Assembly: GCA_910577055.1 (NCBI GenBank)
Contig: CAJTKX010000005.1
Span: 1-64,000, forward strand
Direction of reading: 5' to 3'
Source of the DNA: an uncultured Christensenella sp.
GTDB lineage: Bacteria > Bacillota > Clostridia > Christensenellales > Borkfalkiaceae
DNA length: 64,000 bases
Of this stretch, positions 8,754-19,307 are shown piece by piece (within the stretch, counting starts at the first letter, position 1; the number at the start of each line of letters is the position of its first letter). The notes below the pieces were generated by a model. The model was given only the letters and a program-made list of their open reading frames with translations, searched no databases and was not told where the DNA came from. Made by a program: the position numbers and the translations under genes.

Positions 8754-9734
8754 ATGGGGACTATTTCAATACTGATATTCGCCGTATTTTTGGCGGTGTT
8801 CCTCGGCGTAGTCGCTTACGACTTGTATAAATCGAAAAAGACGGGAACGCATTTCCGAATAAAGAATTGCGTTATCGGTTTTTTGATGGTTGCTCCCGCC
8901 GTGTTGCTTACGTTTTTGTTCATACTTTTACCTATGCTTTTCTCCTTAGGTTATGCGTTTACGGACTTCAACCAGATGCGACCCGATGAGGTGCACTTCG
9001 TCGGCTTTGATAACTTCAAGGAAATTTTCAGGGAAATCGGCGCGGGCGGAGATATGCTTTCGGCGCTTAAAAACACGGCGATATTCGTCGTCGGCGTAGT
9101 GCCCTTGCAAATTCTTCTTGCGTTGGGGCTGGCGCTGTTTTGCAACCGCAAGGTTAAAGGCGTGGCGATATTCAAAGTTTGTTTCTTCGCACCCGTAGTA
9201 ATTTCGCTTACGGTAACGTCGTATCTTTGGGTTACGATTCTTTCGCCCGAAGCGGACGGACTTTTAAATTCGTTTTTGGCGCTTTTCGGCATACCCGAAC
9301 AAGACTTTTTAAGCAACCCCGATACGGCTATGCTGTGGATAGTGGTAATAAGCGCGTGGCAAGGCTGCGGCTATCAGATGTTGATATTCCTATCGGGACT
9401 TACAAACATACGAAGCGACTTGTACGAGGCGGCGCGGCTTGACGGCGCGAACGCTTGGTATAGATTCGTTCATATTACCGTCCCCGGGCTTAAATCGTCG
9501 GTTTTATACATAACGATAACGGTATTTATAGGCGCTTGCCGAATAATGGTCCAGCCGATGCTAATGATAGGTCCCTATCCCGAGGGTTGGACGCTAAGCT
9601 ACTATATGTATATGCAAGGTACTGAGTACAGCCTTGTAGGCAAATCTTCGGCAATTGCGCTGCTTATGACCATATTCATAGGTTTGGTAACATTTATTCA
9701 GAAAAAAGTTTTGGGGGAAAAGAAAAGTGGCTAA
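8754..9734 (+). CDS. ABC sugar permease, MalF-type
   Basis: A 326-residue inner-membrane permease. There is an extra N-terminal hydrophobic helix (about 3-23), then six membrane segments. The cytoplasmic EAA loop (EAARLDGANAWYRF) contacts the ATPase. It pairs with the permease encoded immediately downstream, which it overlaps by 8 bp, and with the binding protein upstream. RBS is GGAGAGAGG. Substrate is inferred from context as a fructo-oligosaccharide. Confidence 0.9.
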   Translation: MGTISILIFAVFLAVFLGVVAYDLYKSKKTGTHFRIKNCVIGFLMVAPAVLLTFLFILLPMLFSLGYAFTDFNQMRPDEVHFVGFDNFKEIFREIGAGGDMLSALKNTAIFVVGVVPLQILLALGLALFCNRKVKGVAIFKVCFFAPVVISLTVTSYLWVTILSPEADGLLNSFLALFGIPEQDFLSNPDTAMLWIVVISAWQGCGYQMLIFLSGLTNIRSDLYEAARLDGANAWYRFVHITVPGLKSSVLYITITVFIGACRIMVQPMLMIGPYPEGWTLSYYMYMQGTEYSLVGKSSAIALLMTIFIGLVTFIQKKVLGEKKSG

Positions 9735-10647
9735 AAAGAAACTTCCGTTACTTGACGCGGACGGCAACGAAATAACCGTCGTCAAGCAAAACTCCTCGAA
9801 AATTGCAAGGAACGTCGTTTACTATGTTTGCGGCGCGGTAATGTCGCTGTTCTTTCTGTTCCCGCTTATTTATATGCTTGCGTACTCAACCAAGACGGAG
9901 GCGGCAATAGCCGAAAGCGCGGGTACGCTCGGAATGTTCTTACCCGATTTTTCAAACCTCGGCGCGGCGTTCGACAACTACAAAAAAGTATTGGTTGACT
10001 ACGACGTTGCAAAGTACGCGTTAAACAGCGTCCGTTACGCAATAATCGCTATTGTTTTAAACGTAATAATAAACGGGCTTGCGGGCTATGTGCTTGCCAA
10101 ATTCAGAATACCCGGCAAAAGATTTTTTACCTTTATTATTCTGTTTTTGATAGTAGTACCTGTGGAAACTTCCATAATTCCGCTGTTTATCGTCGTAAAA
10201 CAGATGTTGGGGTTTAACGGCGCCGCAACTATTTTGGGCATAGTTTTCCCAGCGGCGATAAGCGTATTCAATATGTTTCTTTTTATGCAGTTTTTCCAAG
10301 GTATTCCAAAGGACTACGAAGAGGCGGCAAGAATAGACGGCGCGGGCAACCTTAAAATATTCTTCAAAATAATATTGCCCCTTTCAAAGCCTATCGTTGC
10401 AACGGTTGCCGTGTTCTGCTTTATCGGCGTATGGAACGACTATCTTTGGCCGTCGTTGTTGCTTACCAATAATCAAGACTTGATGCCCGTTCAAGCGGCT
10501 TTGACGATAATTCAGCAAGATACCGAATTGTCGGCGGGCGCGAAGATGGCTTCGTTGGTAGTTACAAGTATTCCTATTTTCATCGTATACGTTGCGGCGC
10601 AAAAATACATAGTACAAGGTTTCGGAACGGCGGGTTTAAAGGTATGA
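9727..10647 (+). CDS. ABC sugar permease, MalG-type
   Basis: A 306-residue permease with six predicted membrane helices and the EAA motif EEAARIDGAG near the C-terminal third. The start is a GTG at 9727, inside the end of the preceding permease gene. The overlap suggests translational coupling and equal stoichiometry. The final ATGA overlaps the start of the next gene by 4 bp. It completes the operon A importer. Confidence 0.9.
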   Translation: MAKKKLPLLDADGNEITVVKQNSSKIARNVVYYVCGAVMSLFFLFPLIYMLAYSTKTEAAIAESAGTLGMFLPDFSNLGAAFDNYKKVLVDYDVAKYALNSVRYAIIAIVLNVIINGLAGYVLAKFRIPGKRFFTFIILFLIVVPVETSIIPLFIVVKQMLGFNGAATILGIVFPAAISVFNMFLFMQFFQGIPKDYEEAARIDGAGNLKIFFKIILPLSKPIVATVAVFCFIGVWNDYLWPSLLLTNNQDLMPVQAALTIIQQDTELSAGAKMASLVVTSIPIFIVYVAAQKYIVQGFGTAGLKV

Positions 10648-13103
10648 AAAATTCAATTTCAAAAAGAATTGTCGCGCTGTCGGCGGCAACAGTCCTCATT
10701 GCGGGAGTTGCGGCGTTTTCGGGCTGCGCGGAAGAGAATACCTCTCTTTTGGTTTCTTATTCGTTTGACGGTACGGACGGTAATAAAACCTTAAACGGCG
10801 CAAACGGCAAACAGTATAAAATAGATTACGTTTTCAATGCTGAAAATCAAGATATTATCTACAAGCCCGCAAGCGACCCGCTTTTAAAGAAAGGGGTTAT
10901 AGGCAGCTCGCTGTATATGGACGGGTTTTCCGTATGTATAGAAAACGGCGATTTCACTATGCCGAAAAAGGAAATTACGATGTCGGCTTGGGTTGCGCCG
11001 AGAGTTTTCGAGGACTTGGGCAATTACACGGGCGACGCGGAAGGCTATAAAAGGCTAACCACCGTGCTTGGGCAAAGCTCTGTGGAAATTGCGGAAGGGT
11101 TTTCATTCGGCTACGGAACGCAAGGGCTTTGGGGCGTAGAGTTCGCCATTACCAACGAAGCGGGCAACGACGTTGTTTGGGGCTTTTACGACCCGATAAA
11201 CACGTTGCCTTTATACGAATGGACGCATATAGCCGTCAGTATTAATTTGAACGAGGGTTATCTTGCTTTGGCTTTTAACGGCAAAGTTTCTTACGAAACG
11301 GTTATGCCCGAGCTTTCGTATTCTAATTTCGTAGGAAGCGTAGAGGAGCCGCTTTTCCTCGGTTATACCAAAGCCCAACAAGACGAAAACGGCGTTAAGA
11401 CGCAAATGCCGGCGGGGCTTGTCGACGAGGTGAAAATTTACGGCGAATGCTTTACCCCTTCGGGATTGAAAGCCTTATACGAAGAGGGCGCGCAAGGCGG
11501 CGTTCACTCGACGCTTGATTGGAAAGAGGTTGCAATAGACAGCTCTCAATACGAGGGCGACAGATACCGCGCGCAATATCACGCGTTGCCGCCCGGCGTA
11601 TGGATGAACGAGCCGCACGCGCCGTTCTATTATAACGGTAAATATCACGTTTTCTATCAGCATAATCCCGCGGGGCCTCGATTTACGGGCTCGATGATGC
11701 GGTGGGGTCATATCGTAAGCGACGATATGATTCATTGGGAATATGTAAAGGACGCTGTCGTGCCCTCGGGCGTATGCGAAAAGGGCGTATGGACGGGCGG
11801 CTCGGTTATAGGCCCCGACGGCACGCCTTGGCTTTTGATTACGGCAGGCTCTGTCCCCGGCAATTCGGGCAGCGGACAAAATATCGCATACGCGCACCCC
11901 GCGGACCCCGACGACCCGTATCTCGTCGATTGGGTAGTGGAAGACAAGGTTGCAATCGCCCAAGCGCCCGACGGTACGCAAGGCGAGGTGAACCAATTTA
12001 GGGACAGCACTTGCTGGAAAGAAGGCGATACCTATTATTTGACGGTTTCAAGCTCTAACCCCAACGCGGGCGGAGCGATACCCATTTATACTTCGAAGGA
12101 TATGCGCGCGTGGGAGTATCGCGGTTATCTTTACGAAAACGCCGCTCCGCAACTCGGTATTCATTGGGAATGCGCAACTATGTTGCCCGTAACAAACGGC
12201 AACGACAACAAATACGTTTTAATGGTAATTCCTCAGTTTGCGGAAAACTCCAAAACGAGCATAGATACGTTTTATTGGATAGGCACTTTCGATAAACTGA
12301 CTTGTAGGTTTATCCCCGACGAAGAGTATAGGGATACCTTGCATATGTTCGATTTGGGCGACGGACACTTTAACGGTCAAGCGGGTTTTTACGATACGAA
12401 CAAAAACAGAACCGTTCTTTACGGTATAGTGCAAGGCACGGAAGCCGAATCAACCGTAAATTCTGGTTGGGCGCACAACTTCGCGTTTCCGCTTGAACTT
12501 GGTTTATCCGCGGACGGCAAAACACTTTTACGCAAGCCGATTAAGGAAATAGAAAGCCTTTACGACGGAACTCCGCTGTTCGAGCTTTCGGGCGGAAGTA
12601 TGACTGCAAGCGAACTTAACGGGGCGATAAAGGAAGTTAGGGGAGATTTGTTGCGTATCGACGCAGAGTTCACGGTTGACGGCAAGGCCGAAAATTACAG
12701 CGGCGGCATTTCGGTAAGATACAATCCTTATTCAACGCCGACGATGACCGAACAGACGAACATTGTTTTCGGCGGCAACGGAGTGTATATCGACCGCTCG
12801 CACTCGGCGGCGACAAACACCAAATACGACGACTCGAACATTTGGAATGTTGAAAAAAATACTTATCGGGTGACAATTCTTCTCGACCGTTCGACATTGG
12901 AAGTTTATGTTGACGATGTAATGAGTTTTACTACAAGGGTTTATCCCCAATACGGCGATTCGGACTATCTTCATATCTTCGAGGACAACGCGGCGCTTAC
13001 GTTTACGCAGTTCACCGTCCGCAGAATGAAGAGTGCATACCGCGATACGGTTACGCCCGCTTACTACGGCAATACGGGACTTTTACGGGAGGCGGCAAAA
13101 TGA
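10644..13103 (+). CDS. GH32-like lipoprotein with altered catalytic motifs
   Basis: An 819-residue lipoprotein with lipobox FSGC (C28). A lectin-like LamG-type domain (about 35-285) precedes a GH32-type propeller (about 300-620) and beta-sandwich (about 640-800). All three active-site motifs deviate. WMNDPNG reads WMNEPHAP, with Glu323 where the nucleophile Asp is expected. RDP reads RDS, retaining D454. ECPD reads ECAT, retaining E509. It could be a specialised GH32 subgroup or a non-catalytic fructan-binding protein. My recollection is that MNEPH-type sequences occur in other Firmicutes, which would favour a conserved subgroup. This could not be verified. It is held by 4-bp overlaps on both sides. 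Confidence 0.82.
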   Translation: MKNSISKRIVALSAATVLIAGVAAFSGCAEENTSLLVSYSFDGTDGNKTLNGANGKQYKIDYVFNAENQDIIYKPASDPLLKKGVIGSSLYMDGFSVCIENGDFTMPKKEITMSAWVAPRVFEDLGNYTGDAEGYKRLTTVLGQSSVEIAEGFSFGYGTQGLWGVEFAITNEAGNDVVWGFYDPINTLPLYEWTHIAVSINLNEGYLALAFNGKVSYETVMPELSYSNFVGSVEEPLFLGYTKAQQDENGVKTQMPAGLVDEVKIYGECFTPSGLKALYEEGAQGGVHSTLDWKEVAIDSSQYEGDRYRAQYHALPPGVWMNEPHAPFYYNGKYHVFYQHNPAGPRFTGSMMRWGHIVSDDMIHWEYVKDAVVPSGVCEKGVWTGGSVIGPDGTPWLLITAGSVPGNSGSGQNIAYAHPADPDDPYLVDWVVEDKVAIAQAPDGTQGEVNQFRDSTCWKEGDTYYLTVSSSNPNAGGAIPIYTSKDMRAWEYRGYLYENAAPQLGIHWECATMLPVTNGNDNKYVLMVIPQFAENSKTSIDTFYWIGTFDKLTCRFIPDEEYRDTLHMFDLGDGHFNGQAGFYDTNKNRTVLYGIVQGTEAESTVNSGWAHNFAFPLELGLSADGKTLLRKPIKEIESLYDGTPLFELSGGSMTASELNGAIKEVRGDLLRIDAEFTVDGKAENYSGGISVRYNPYSTPTMTEQTNIVFGGNGVYIDRSHSAATNTKYDDSNIWNVEKNTYRVTILLDRSTLEVYVDDVMSFTTRVYPQYGDSDYLHIFEDNAALTFTQFTVRRMKSAYRDTVTPAYYGNTGLLREAAK

Positions 13104-16100
13104 AAAAGTTGATTTTAGGCGCGCTTTCGGTTGTTGCGGCGGCGTCACTCGGCGCGGCTATCGGTTGCTCTAAAACGGATACGTTGCCGGCGGTTGTAGT
13201 AAACGGCGGTTTCGAATCGGCAGATTTAAGCGGTTGGACGGTAGAGTACGGCGACGCTTACGACGACGACAGCGTATCTTCCCGCAAAACGTTCTCGTAT
13301 TCTGCCGACGTTGACCCGCACGGTTACGTCATTCCCGTAAACCAAACGGGTAATTGGTATTTAAGCGGCAAGGGGTTTGACAATAACCGCCCTTCGACTT
13401 GTACCGGCGCTATACGTTCGCAAAATTTTGTGCTTAGCGGCGACGGAACGGTTTCCTTAAAACTTGCTGGCGGCGCGCAAGTAACGGCGCGTTCGGATAC
13501 TGCTGCGCGCAAGTCCGAGTCGGAAATTTGCTTTGTGGGCATATACCGCGCTTCCGACGACAAGATGATTGCACGCCAAGCGAACGATTATTTTGCCGAG
13601 GACGCGTCGAATATAGAATTAGTTGACTATGAAAACGGTACTTGCTTTACCGATAACTTCTGTCAGTACACTATCGAACTGTCGGAATATATCGGCGAAG
13701 AGTTGTACATTAGAATCGTAGACAACGATACGAGTTATTATTACGGATATTTAAGCGTTGACGATATCCGCATAGGTAAGACGGCGGAAGCCCAAAGCGA
13801 GGGCGCATACTTTGCAAAGTCGGCTGAGCGTAAAACCGCAACCCCCGCAACCGAGTACGATATTGCCAACGGCGACTTCGAAACGGGCAACCTTGCAGGT
13901 TGGGAAGTAACCGAAGGGTTAGCTTTTTCGGACGACGGAGTAAACGGCAATCCGTATTGGTGGGCTGAGCAAATCCCTTACGAAAGGGAGGGGAGCTTCC
14001 ATTACGGCTATTATAACCCCACGGCGGTTGGCCGAATGCGCTCGACAACGTTCACCGTCGGCGGAACGGGCTATGTAACATATAAACTCGGCGGTTGCGC
14101 CGACAACAATACGGCGTATCTGCGTTTCGTTAACGCGGACAGCGGAGAACAAGTTTTAAAAGTTTCGAACTCCGCTTTTAAGGATATGCAGTTCCCCAAC
14201 GTTCAAAACGGTATGCGTGTGTTGAATATGAACCAATACCGCCTAAACCTTTCGCAGTTTTTAGGCGAAAAGCTGTACATAGAAGCGGTTGACGAAAACG
14301 CTTCTGACAATATGGCGGGCTGCATTGTTTTGGATAGCGTCAAAACATATCACACAACAGTGCCGCAATTTACCGATTGGTTCGACGTCGAGTACGAAGT
14401 AGAAGAAGTTTTGCCCGACAGCCGTTACCAGGTAAAGAACGGCGGATTCGAAAACGGATATGACGGCTGGACGATGAGCGGCAATATCGGCGAAGTAACT
14501 TCGGACGATACTTGGTGGAAGGAGCGGCTTCCCTATAACAAGAGCGGCAAAAACCTTTTCTCGGGTATTAATAACGAGGGCGGCAAAGGCAGCTTGACAA
14601 GCGAATATTTCACCGTCGGCGGAAGCGGCTTGATGACTTTCAAGTTCGGCGGCGCGCCCGACCCCAGATTCTGTTACATATCTCTGATTGACAGAAGCGG
14701 CAACACGGTTGCGAAATACGGCAACCATATGTTCCATATCCACGGCGACGGGCTTGGCGCAATAAACCGCGGCACAAATATTTACAATATGGTGACGTAT
14801 AGGGCAGACATTTCGAAGTGGGCGGGGCAAGAGCTGTGCATAAGAATAGTTGACGATGCCGACAGCAATTACGGCTTAGTCACGGTTGACAGCTTCGTGA
14901 CCTATTACGAGGATGCCGACGTAAGTCGCTTCCCCGCAAATAGCGTTGAGGCAATCAACCTTATCGACTGTAAAAATCCCGAGCAATCGGAATACCAAAT
15001 TCCCAACGGCAGTTTCGAAAACGGCAACCTTGACGGTTGGACGGCAGAGGGGAATATAGGCAACGTTTCTTACGACTACCTTTGGTGGAACGAGTGGTAC
15101 ACCTTTAATAAAGACGGTCTGTTCTTTTTCAGCGGTTTTGCCGGCAACGAGGCTGCCAAGGGTACGCTTACAAGTTCGGCTTTCACCGTGGGCGGTTCGG
15201 GTATGATAACTTACCGCTTGGGCGGTGGAATGGATTCTTCGCTTTGTTATATCGATATCATTGACGCGGATAACCCCGACGTAGTTTATTACCGCTTCGG
15301 AAACGAAGCTTTCACGACCAAGGGCGGAGTATTTACGGGTTCCCCGATTATAGTCGGTTGCGACGGCTTCGGCGCAAAAATGGTGCTTTACAAAGTTGAT
15401 TTAAGCAAACTTTTGGGTAAAAGAGTAAAACTTCGACTTGTTGACAACGCCGCCAAGGATTGGGGCTTACTGTTTGCGGACGACTTCGTAACTTATTACG
15501 GAAACGAGGCGCAAATTCCGTACGGAGCGGTACAAGCAACGAATATTTTACCCGTTCCCGAGTTCGAGGACGTAGATTTGACCTTGAACTTCGCATACGG
15601 ACAAAATTCCTTGACTTTAAGACCGAAAGCCAATCTGAATAATTACGCTTACGAATTTGACCTTGCCGAAGAGTACGAAGGAGTAACGGTAAACGGCAAC
15701 GTGCTGACGGTGAGCGATAACGCAAATACTTACGAAATTTCAATAAAAGCAAGGATAACGTTTACACTGTTAAACGAAACTACCGAGAGAACGTTTAAGG
15801 TAAAATTAAGCGTAATCAACGACGAGAGGCATATCTTGAACGGCAACTTCGAAACGGGCGACTTGACGGGTTGGACTGTGGTCAGCGGTAACGTACACGA
15901 AGATTCCGCGATAGAGAGGGAGGAAACCTTCTTTGACGAACAACTTCCGTTCAATAAAGAGGGCAAATTCCACTTCGACGGTTGGGGCGCACAATACGCA
16001 GAAGCCGAAACCTATGCGTTGAGGTCTGAAACGTTTACTCTCGGCGGAAGCGGCTTTATAAGCTTTAAAATGGCGGGGCGCGCTGCGGTGTTAAAAGTGT

Positions 16101-16441
16101 TCAAAGCCGACGGCACGCAGATAGCGGAGTACGAAAACACGCAGTTTGCCGACGTGAAATATCCTCACATAGACGAAGGTAGCCGTCAGGCAACTATGGT
16201 AACCTTTGTCGCGGATTTGTCGGAGTATATCGGCGAAAAGCTTTATATAGAAATTTGCGACGGCAAAGAGGGCGGTAATTGGGGCGTAGCGTTCTTCGAC
16301 GATATAGTTACTTACTATGAAACCGCGCCCGACGTGGAAAACTCCAAAGACATCGTCCACCTAAACCCGACTACTTCGAAAACGGAAACCGAATGCGATT
16401 ACGAACTTAATTGGGTAACCGCAATCAACAAAATTCAATAA
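13100..16441 (+). CDS. Lipoprotein with five carbohydrate-binding-like modules
   Basis: A 1113-residue lipoprotein (lipobox AIGC, C23) without a recognised catalytic domain. It carries five divergent copies of a module opening NGxFExGxLxGWxxxxG, at Asn35, Asn257, Asn447, Asn636 and Asn914. Each is followed by a conserved GGxG(x)hxxKhGG stretch and an hRhVDxxxxxxGhhhhDxhxTYY close. The opening resembles CBM4/9-type, galactose-binding-like modules. An Ig/cadherin-like segment (about 840-905) separates the fourth and fifth. It is encoded between two GH32 genes, so it is best read as a surface fructan-capture scaffold. Ligand is inferred. It overlaps the upstream gene by 4 bp. Confidence 0.8.
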   Translation: MKKLILGALSVVAAASLGAAIGCSKTDTLPAVVVNGGFESADLSGWTVEYGDAYDDDSVSSRKTFSYSADVDPHGYVIPVNQTGNWYLSGKGFDNNRPSTCTGAIRSQNFVLSGDGTVSLKLAGGAQVTARSDTAARKSESEICFVGIYRASDDKMIARQANDYFAEDASNIELVDYENGTCFTDNFCQYTIELSEYIGEELYIRIVDNDTSYYYGYLSVDDIRIGKTAEAQSEGAYFAKSAERKTATPATEYDIANGDFETGNLAGWEVTEGLAFSDDGVNGNPYWWAEQIPYEREGSFHYGYYNPTAVGRMRSTTFTVGGTGYVTYKLGGCADNNTAYLRFVNADSGEQVLKVSNSAFKDMQFPNVQNGMRVLNMNQYRLNLSQFLGEKLYIEAVDENASDNMAGCIVLDSVKTYHTTVPQFTDWFDVEYEVEEVLPDSRYQVKNGGFENGYDGWTMSGNIGEVTSDDTWWKERLPYNKSGKNLFSGINNEGGKGSLTSEYFTVGGSGLMTFKFGGAPDPRFCYISLIDRSGNTVAKYGNHMFHIHGDGLGAINRGTNIYNMVTYRADISKWAGQELCIRIVDDADSNYGLVTVDSFVTYYEDADVSRFPANSVEAINLIDCKNPEQSEYQIPNGSFENGNLDGWTAEGNIGNVSYDYLWWNEWYTFNKDGLFFFSGFAGNEAAKGTLTSSAFTVGGSGMITYRLGGGMDSSLCYIDIIDADNPDVVYYRFGNEAFTTKGGVFTGSPIIVGCDGFGAKMVLYKVDLSKLLGKRVKLRLVDNAAKDWGLLFADDFVTYYGNEAQIPYGAVQATNILPVPEFEDVDLTLNFAYGQNSLTLRPKANLNNYAYEFDLAEEYEGVTVNGNVLTVSDNANTYEISIKARITFTLLNETTERTFKVKLSVINDERHILNGNFETGDLTGWTVVSGNVHEDSAIEREETFFDEQLPFNKEGKFHFDGWGAQYAEAETYALRSETFTLGGSGFISFKMAGRAAVLKVFKADGTQIAEYENTQFADVKYPHIDEGSRQATMVTFVADLSEYIGEKLYIEICDGKEGGNWGVAFFDDIVTYYETAPDVENSKDIVHLNPTTSKTETECDYELNWVTAINKIQ

Positions 16442-16459
16442 TTTCATAGGGGGAAAATT

Positions 16460-19300
16460 ATGAAAGGTATAAAAAAATTAGTGGCTATTGCTATGTCCGC
16501 TTGTATGGTTTGTTCTGTTCCCGCCTTTTTGGCGGGCTGTAACGACGGCGACGACGGCTCGGATACGTCTAAAACCGAGGGCGCAGTAAAGATTAAAGAC
16601 ATTTCCGATATGTCTGTAAAGGTGGACGAAATCAAAACGTTAACGCTAAGCGAATACATAACGGCTAACGGCAATGCGGTTACCGTTTCGTCGGCGGCGA
16701 ACGGAAGCGTGTTGACCGTAAGCGAAAGCGGCGGGGTCGTTTCGGTGAAAGGCAAGGCAAAGGGAGTTGCGACCGTAACGGTAAAATGCGGTACGGTTGA
16801 ACTGAGTTTCCGCGTGACCGTGACCGAGGCGGACAGTGTAACGCCCGCGCCCGTATTCGAGGATATCTCGGCGGACTATACCTTGAATAAGGACGCGTCC
16901 TTAGAAATTACGCTTGCGCCCAAGTCGGGCGGGGACGGATTTGCAATCACCTACTCGCTTGCAAACGAACTTATTTCGGGCGTCGGAATTTCGGGCAATA
17001 AACTTACTTTCACGGCGACGAAAGTCGGCGACGTTGAAATATCCGTAAACGCAAGATGCGAGGATAGGGAAAACGCTCAAACCGTTTATAACTTAACTTT
17101 TAAAGTTAGAATCAGCGTTAAAGAGGATACCGCACCCGTCTATTACACTGTGGTTATCGACGGCGAAGAAAGGCAAGTAGAACACGGCGCGACCTTAAAA
17201 CTTCCCGACAGACCCAAGCAAGAAATCGAAAGCGGAAAGGAATTCAAGGGTTGGCAAGTCGGGCAAGAAATCAAATCGGGCGGCTCGGTCATTATCGTTA
17301 CGGGGCCTTTGGAAATTACGGCGGTTATTGAAGACGAGCCAGAAACCGCGCCCGAAAAGATTAAAGACGGTACGGCAATTACTTTCCTATTGTCGGAAAG
17401 CAGCGCCACGGTCAGCGTAGCGGAATATATCAACACCAACGGGCACGCCGTTTCGGTATCCTCGTCAAAAGAGGGGGTTGCAACCGTAAGCGAAAGCAAC
17501 GGGGTTGTAACCGTAACTGCGGTTGCGGCGGGAAAAACCGAAGTAAAACTTATCTGTAAAGACATTGAAATCACTTTTGGCGTTACGGTTAAAAACGACG
17601 CGCCCACATTCGAGAACGGCACGATGAGTATTGATTTATACTCGCCTACCGGCACTTTTGAAATAAAGCCCAACGGAGCGTCTACGTTTAATTACGAGTA
17701 TTCCGTAAGCGGCGCGTCCGTTTCGGACGGAGTGCTTTCATATACCGCAAGCGTTGTCGGCGTGCAAACCTTAACTGTATACGTTACCGCAACGGATACT
17801 GCGACGGGCGAGGTAGAACACGCAACCTTTACGTTAACGGTCAACGTATTCGATACAACGGCTTTCCGCATTGCCAACGGCGGCTTCGAGGACGGCTTGA
17901 CCGGTTGGACTGTTTCCGCGCTTGACGGTAGTGCGTTTAATATCGAGGAGTCTTGGAACGTTGTTCAGAACACCGATACTTATTGGAGCGGTTCGGCGGC
18001 TTATAACAATACGGGCTATCACTTCAACGGACTTGACGGCGGCATACCCGAAGCGTTAACATATAAACTGACGTCTACGCCTTTCACAATCGGCGGAAGC
18101 GGATATATCTCGTACAAGATAGGCGGGCGCGCGGCAGTAGTTAAAATTTACGATAACGCTACGGGCGTACTTCTTGCAGAGTTCGAAAACACCGCTTGGG
18201 CGGATAAGGGTGAACCCATCGGATGTATAAAAGGCGGCAAGTACAACTTAACGCTTTTGCCTTACTTTGCCGATTTAAGCGCTTATAAGGGCTTGGAAGT
18301 GTATCTCGTGTTAGAGGATGCGCTTGACGACGGTTGGGGGCATTCGGTAATGGACGAAGTTGTTACATATTACGATAAAGCGCCCACTACGGCAAAGTAT
18401 GACGAAGTTATTGAAAAATGCTCTGAACATGACGGAGAAACCGCAATAATCAATTGGATAAAGGCAATAAACAAAGTGCCCGAAAACCGTTTGCAGTTCA
18501 CAAGTAAAATTCAGAACGCCGTAGCGGATAGCGGCACGGCGGACTTGACGGCTTACCTTGCCGACGCCGACGGAAAATTAGCGGGCGACGCAAGCGCAAC
18601 CGTTAATAGTCAGTTAGTTAAAGTGCAAGAAGGCAATATCGTATACACCGAAGGCTTTACGGCGTTTAATCTTGTTGCGGGAAAGCAATACACCGTAACT
18701 TATAAACTTGTTTTAGGCGAATACGAAGCAGAGGCGACTTTTATAATCACCGTCAAAGATGATTATCAGATTATCAACGGCGGCTTCGAAACGGGCGATT
18801 TGACGGGCTGGACTTACACCGTTGCCGACGGCAGCGTTGACTTCGGCAGAGTGGAAAACGCCGATTATTATTGGAACAATTCGAACAATCTTTTCAACAA
18901 AGAGGGTAAATATCTGTTTACCGGTATAGAAACGGTACACGGCACCAATCAAGAATCGGGTAAAGGCACGCTGAAAAGCAGTGTGTTTACATTAAGACAA
19001 AACGGTTGGATATCTTTCCTTATGGGCGGCGCGCATAACGAAAATTGCGGTTTGCGCGTAAGGAGCGCCGCGGACGATACTATTCTTGCCGAGTTCAATA
19101 ACCTTGATAAAGGCTTTGACGGCGTAATGGACAGATACAAGTATCAATTCACGGGCATGGACGTAGATATGCAGTGCTATATCGAGATATTTGACAATGC
19201 CGAAGATGGTTGGGGACTTGTCGTTATCGACGATATCCGCACCGATTGGGGCTTAACAGAACCCGAGGGCACGGTTATTGATTCTGTAATAAATAATTAA
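16460..19300 (+). CDS. Lipoprotein with Ig-like and binding modules
   Basis: A 946-residue lipoprotein (lipobox LAGC, C27). The N-terminal half holds two bacterial Ig-like (Big-2-type) repeats, about 45-115 and 300-375, each followed by a cadherin-like beta-sandwich. An InlB-B-repeat-like segment (about 225-290) with a GWQVG core lies between them. The C-terminal half carries two NGGFExGLTGWT modules (Asn473, Asn773), the same family as in the preceding gene. The layout suggests a stalk lifting two sugar-binding modules off the membrane. No enzyme motif is visible. RBS is AGGGGG, 18 bp after the previous gene. Confidence 0.78.
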   Translation: MKGIKKLVAIAMSACMVCSVPAFLAGCNDGDDGSDTSKTEGAVKIKDISDMSVKVDEIKTLTLSEYITANGNAVTVSSAANGSVLTVSESGGVVSVKGKAKGVATVTVKCGTVELSFRVTVTEADSVTPAPVFEDISADYTLNKDASLEITLAPKSGGDGFAITYSLANELISGVGISGNKLTFTATKVGDVEISVNARCEDRENAQTVYNLTFKVRISVKEDTAPVYYTVVIDGEERQVEHGATLKLPDRPKQEIESGKEFKGWQVGQEIKSGGSVIIVTGPLEITAVIEDEPETAPEKIKDGTAITFLLSESSATVSVAEYINTNGHAVSVSSSKEGVATVSESNGVVTVTAVAAGKTEVKLICKDIEITFGVTVKNDAPTFENGTMSIDLYSPTGTFEIKPNGASTFNYEYSVSGASVSDGVLSYTASVVGVQTLTVYVTATDTATGEVEHATFTLTVNVFDTTAFRIANGGFEDGLTGWTVSALDGSAFNIEESWNVVQNTDTYWSGSAAYNNTGYHFNGLDGGIPEALTYKLTSTPFTIGGSGYISYKIGGRAAVVKIYDNATGVLLAEFENTAWADKGEPIGCIKGGKYNLTLLPYFADLSAYKGLEVYLVLEDALDDGWGHSVMDEVVTYYDKAPTTAKYDEVIEKCSEHDGETAIINWIKAINKVPENRLQFTSKIQNAVADSGTADLTAYLADADGKLAGDASATVNSQLVKVQEGNIVYTEGFTAFNLVAGKQYTVTYKLVLGEYEAEATFIITVKDDYQIINGGFETGDLTGWTYTVADGSVDFGRVENADYYWNNSNNLFNKEGKYLFTGIETVHGTNQESGKGTLKSSVFTLRQNGWISFLMGGAHNENCGLRVRSAADDTILAEFNNLDKGFDGVMDRYKYQFTGMDVDMQCYIEIFDNAEDGWGLVVIDDIRTDWGLTEPEGTVIDSVINN

Positions 19301-19307
19301 TAAAGTA

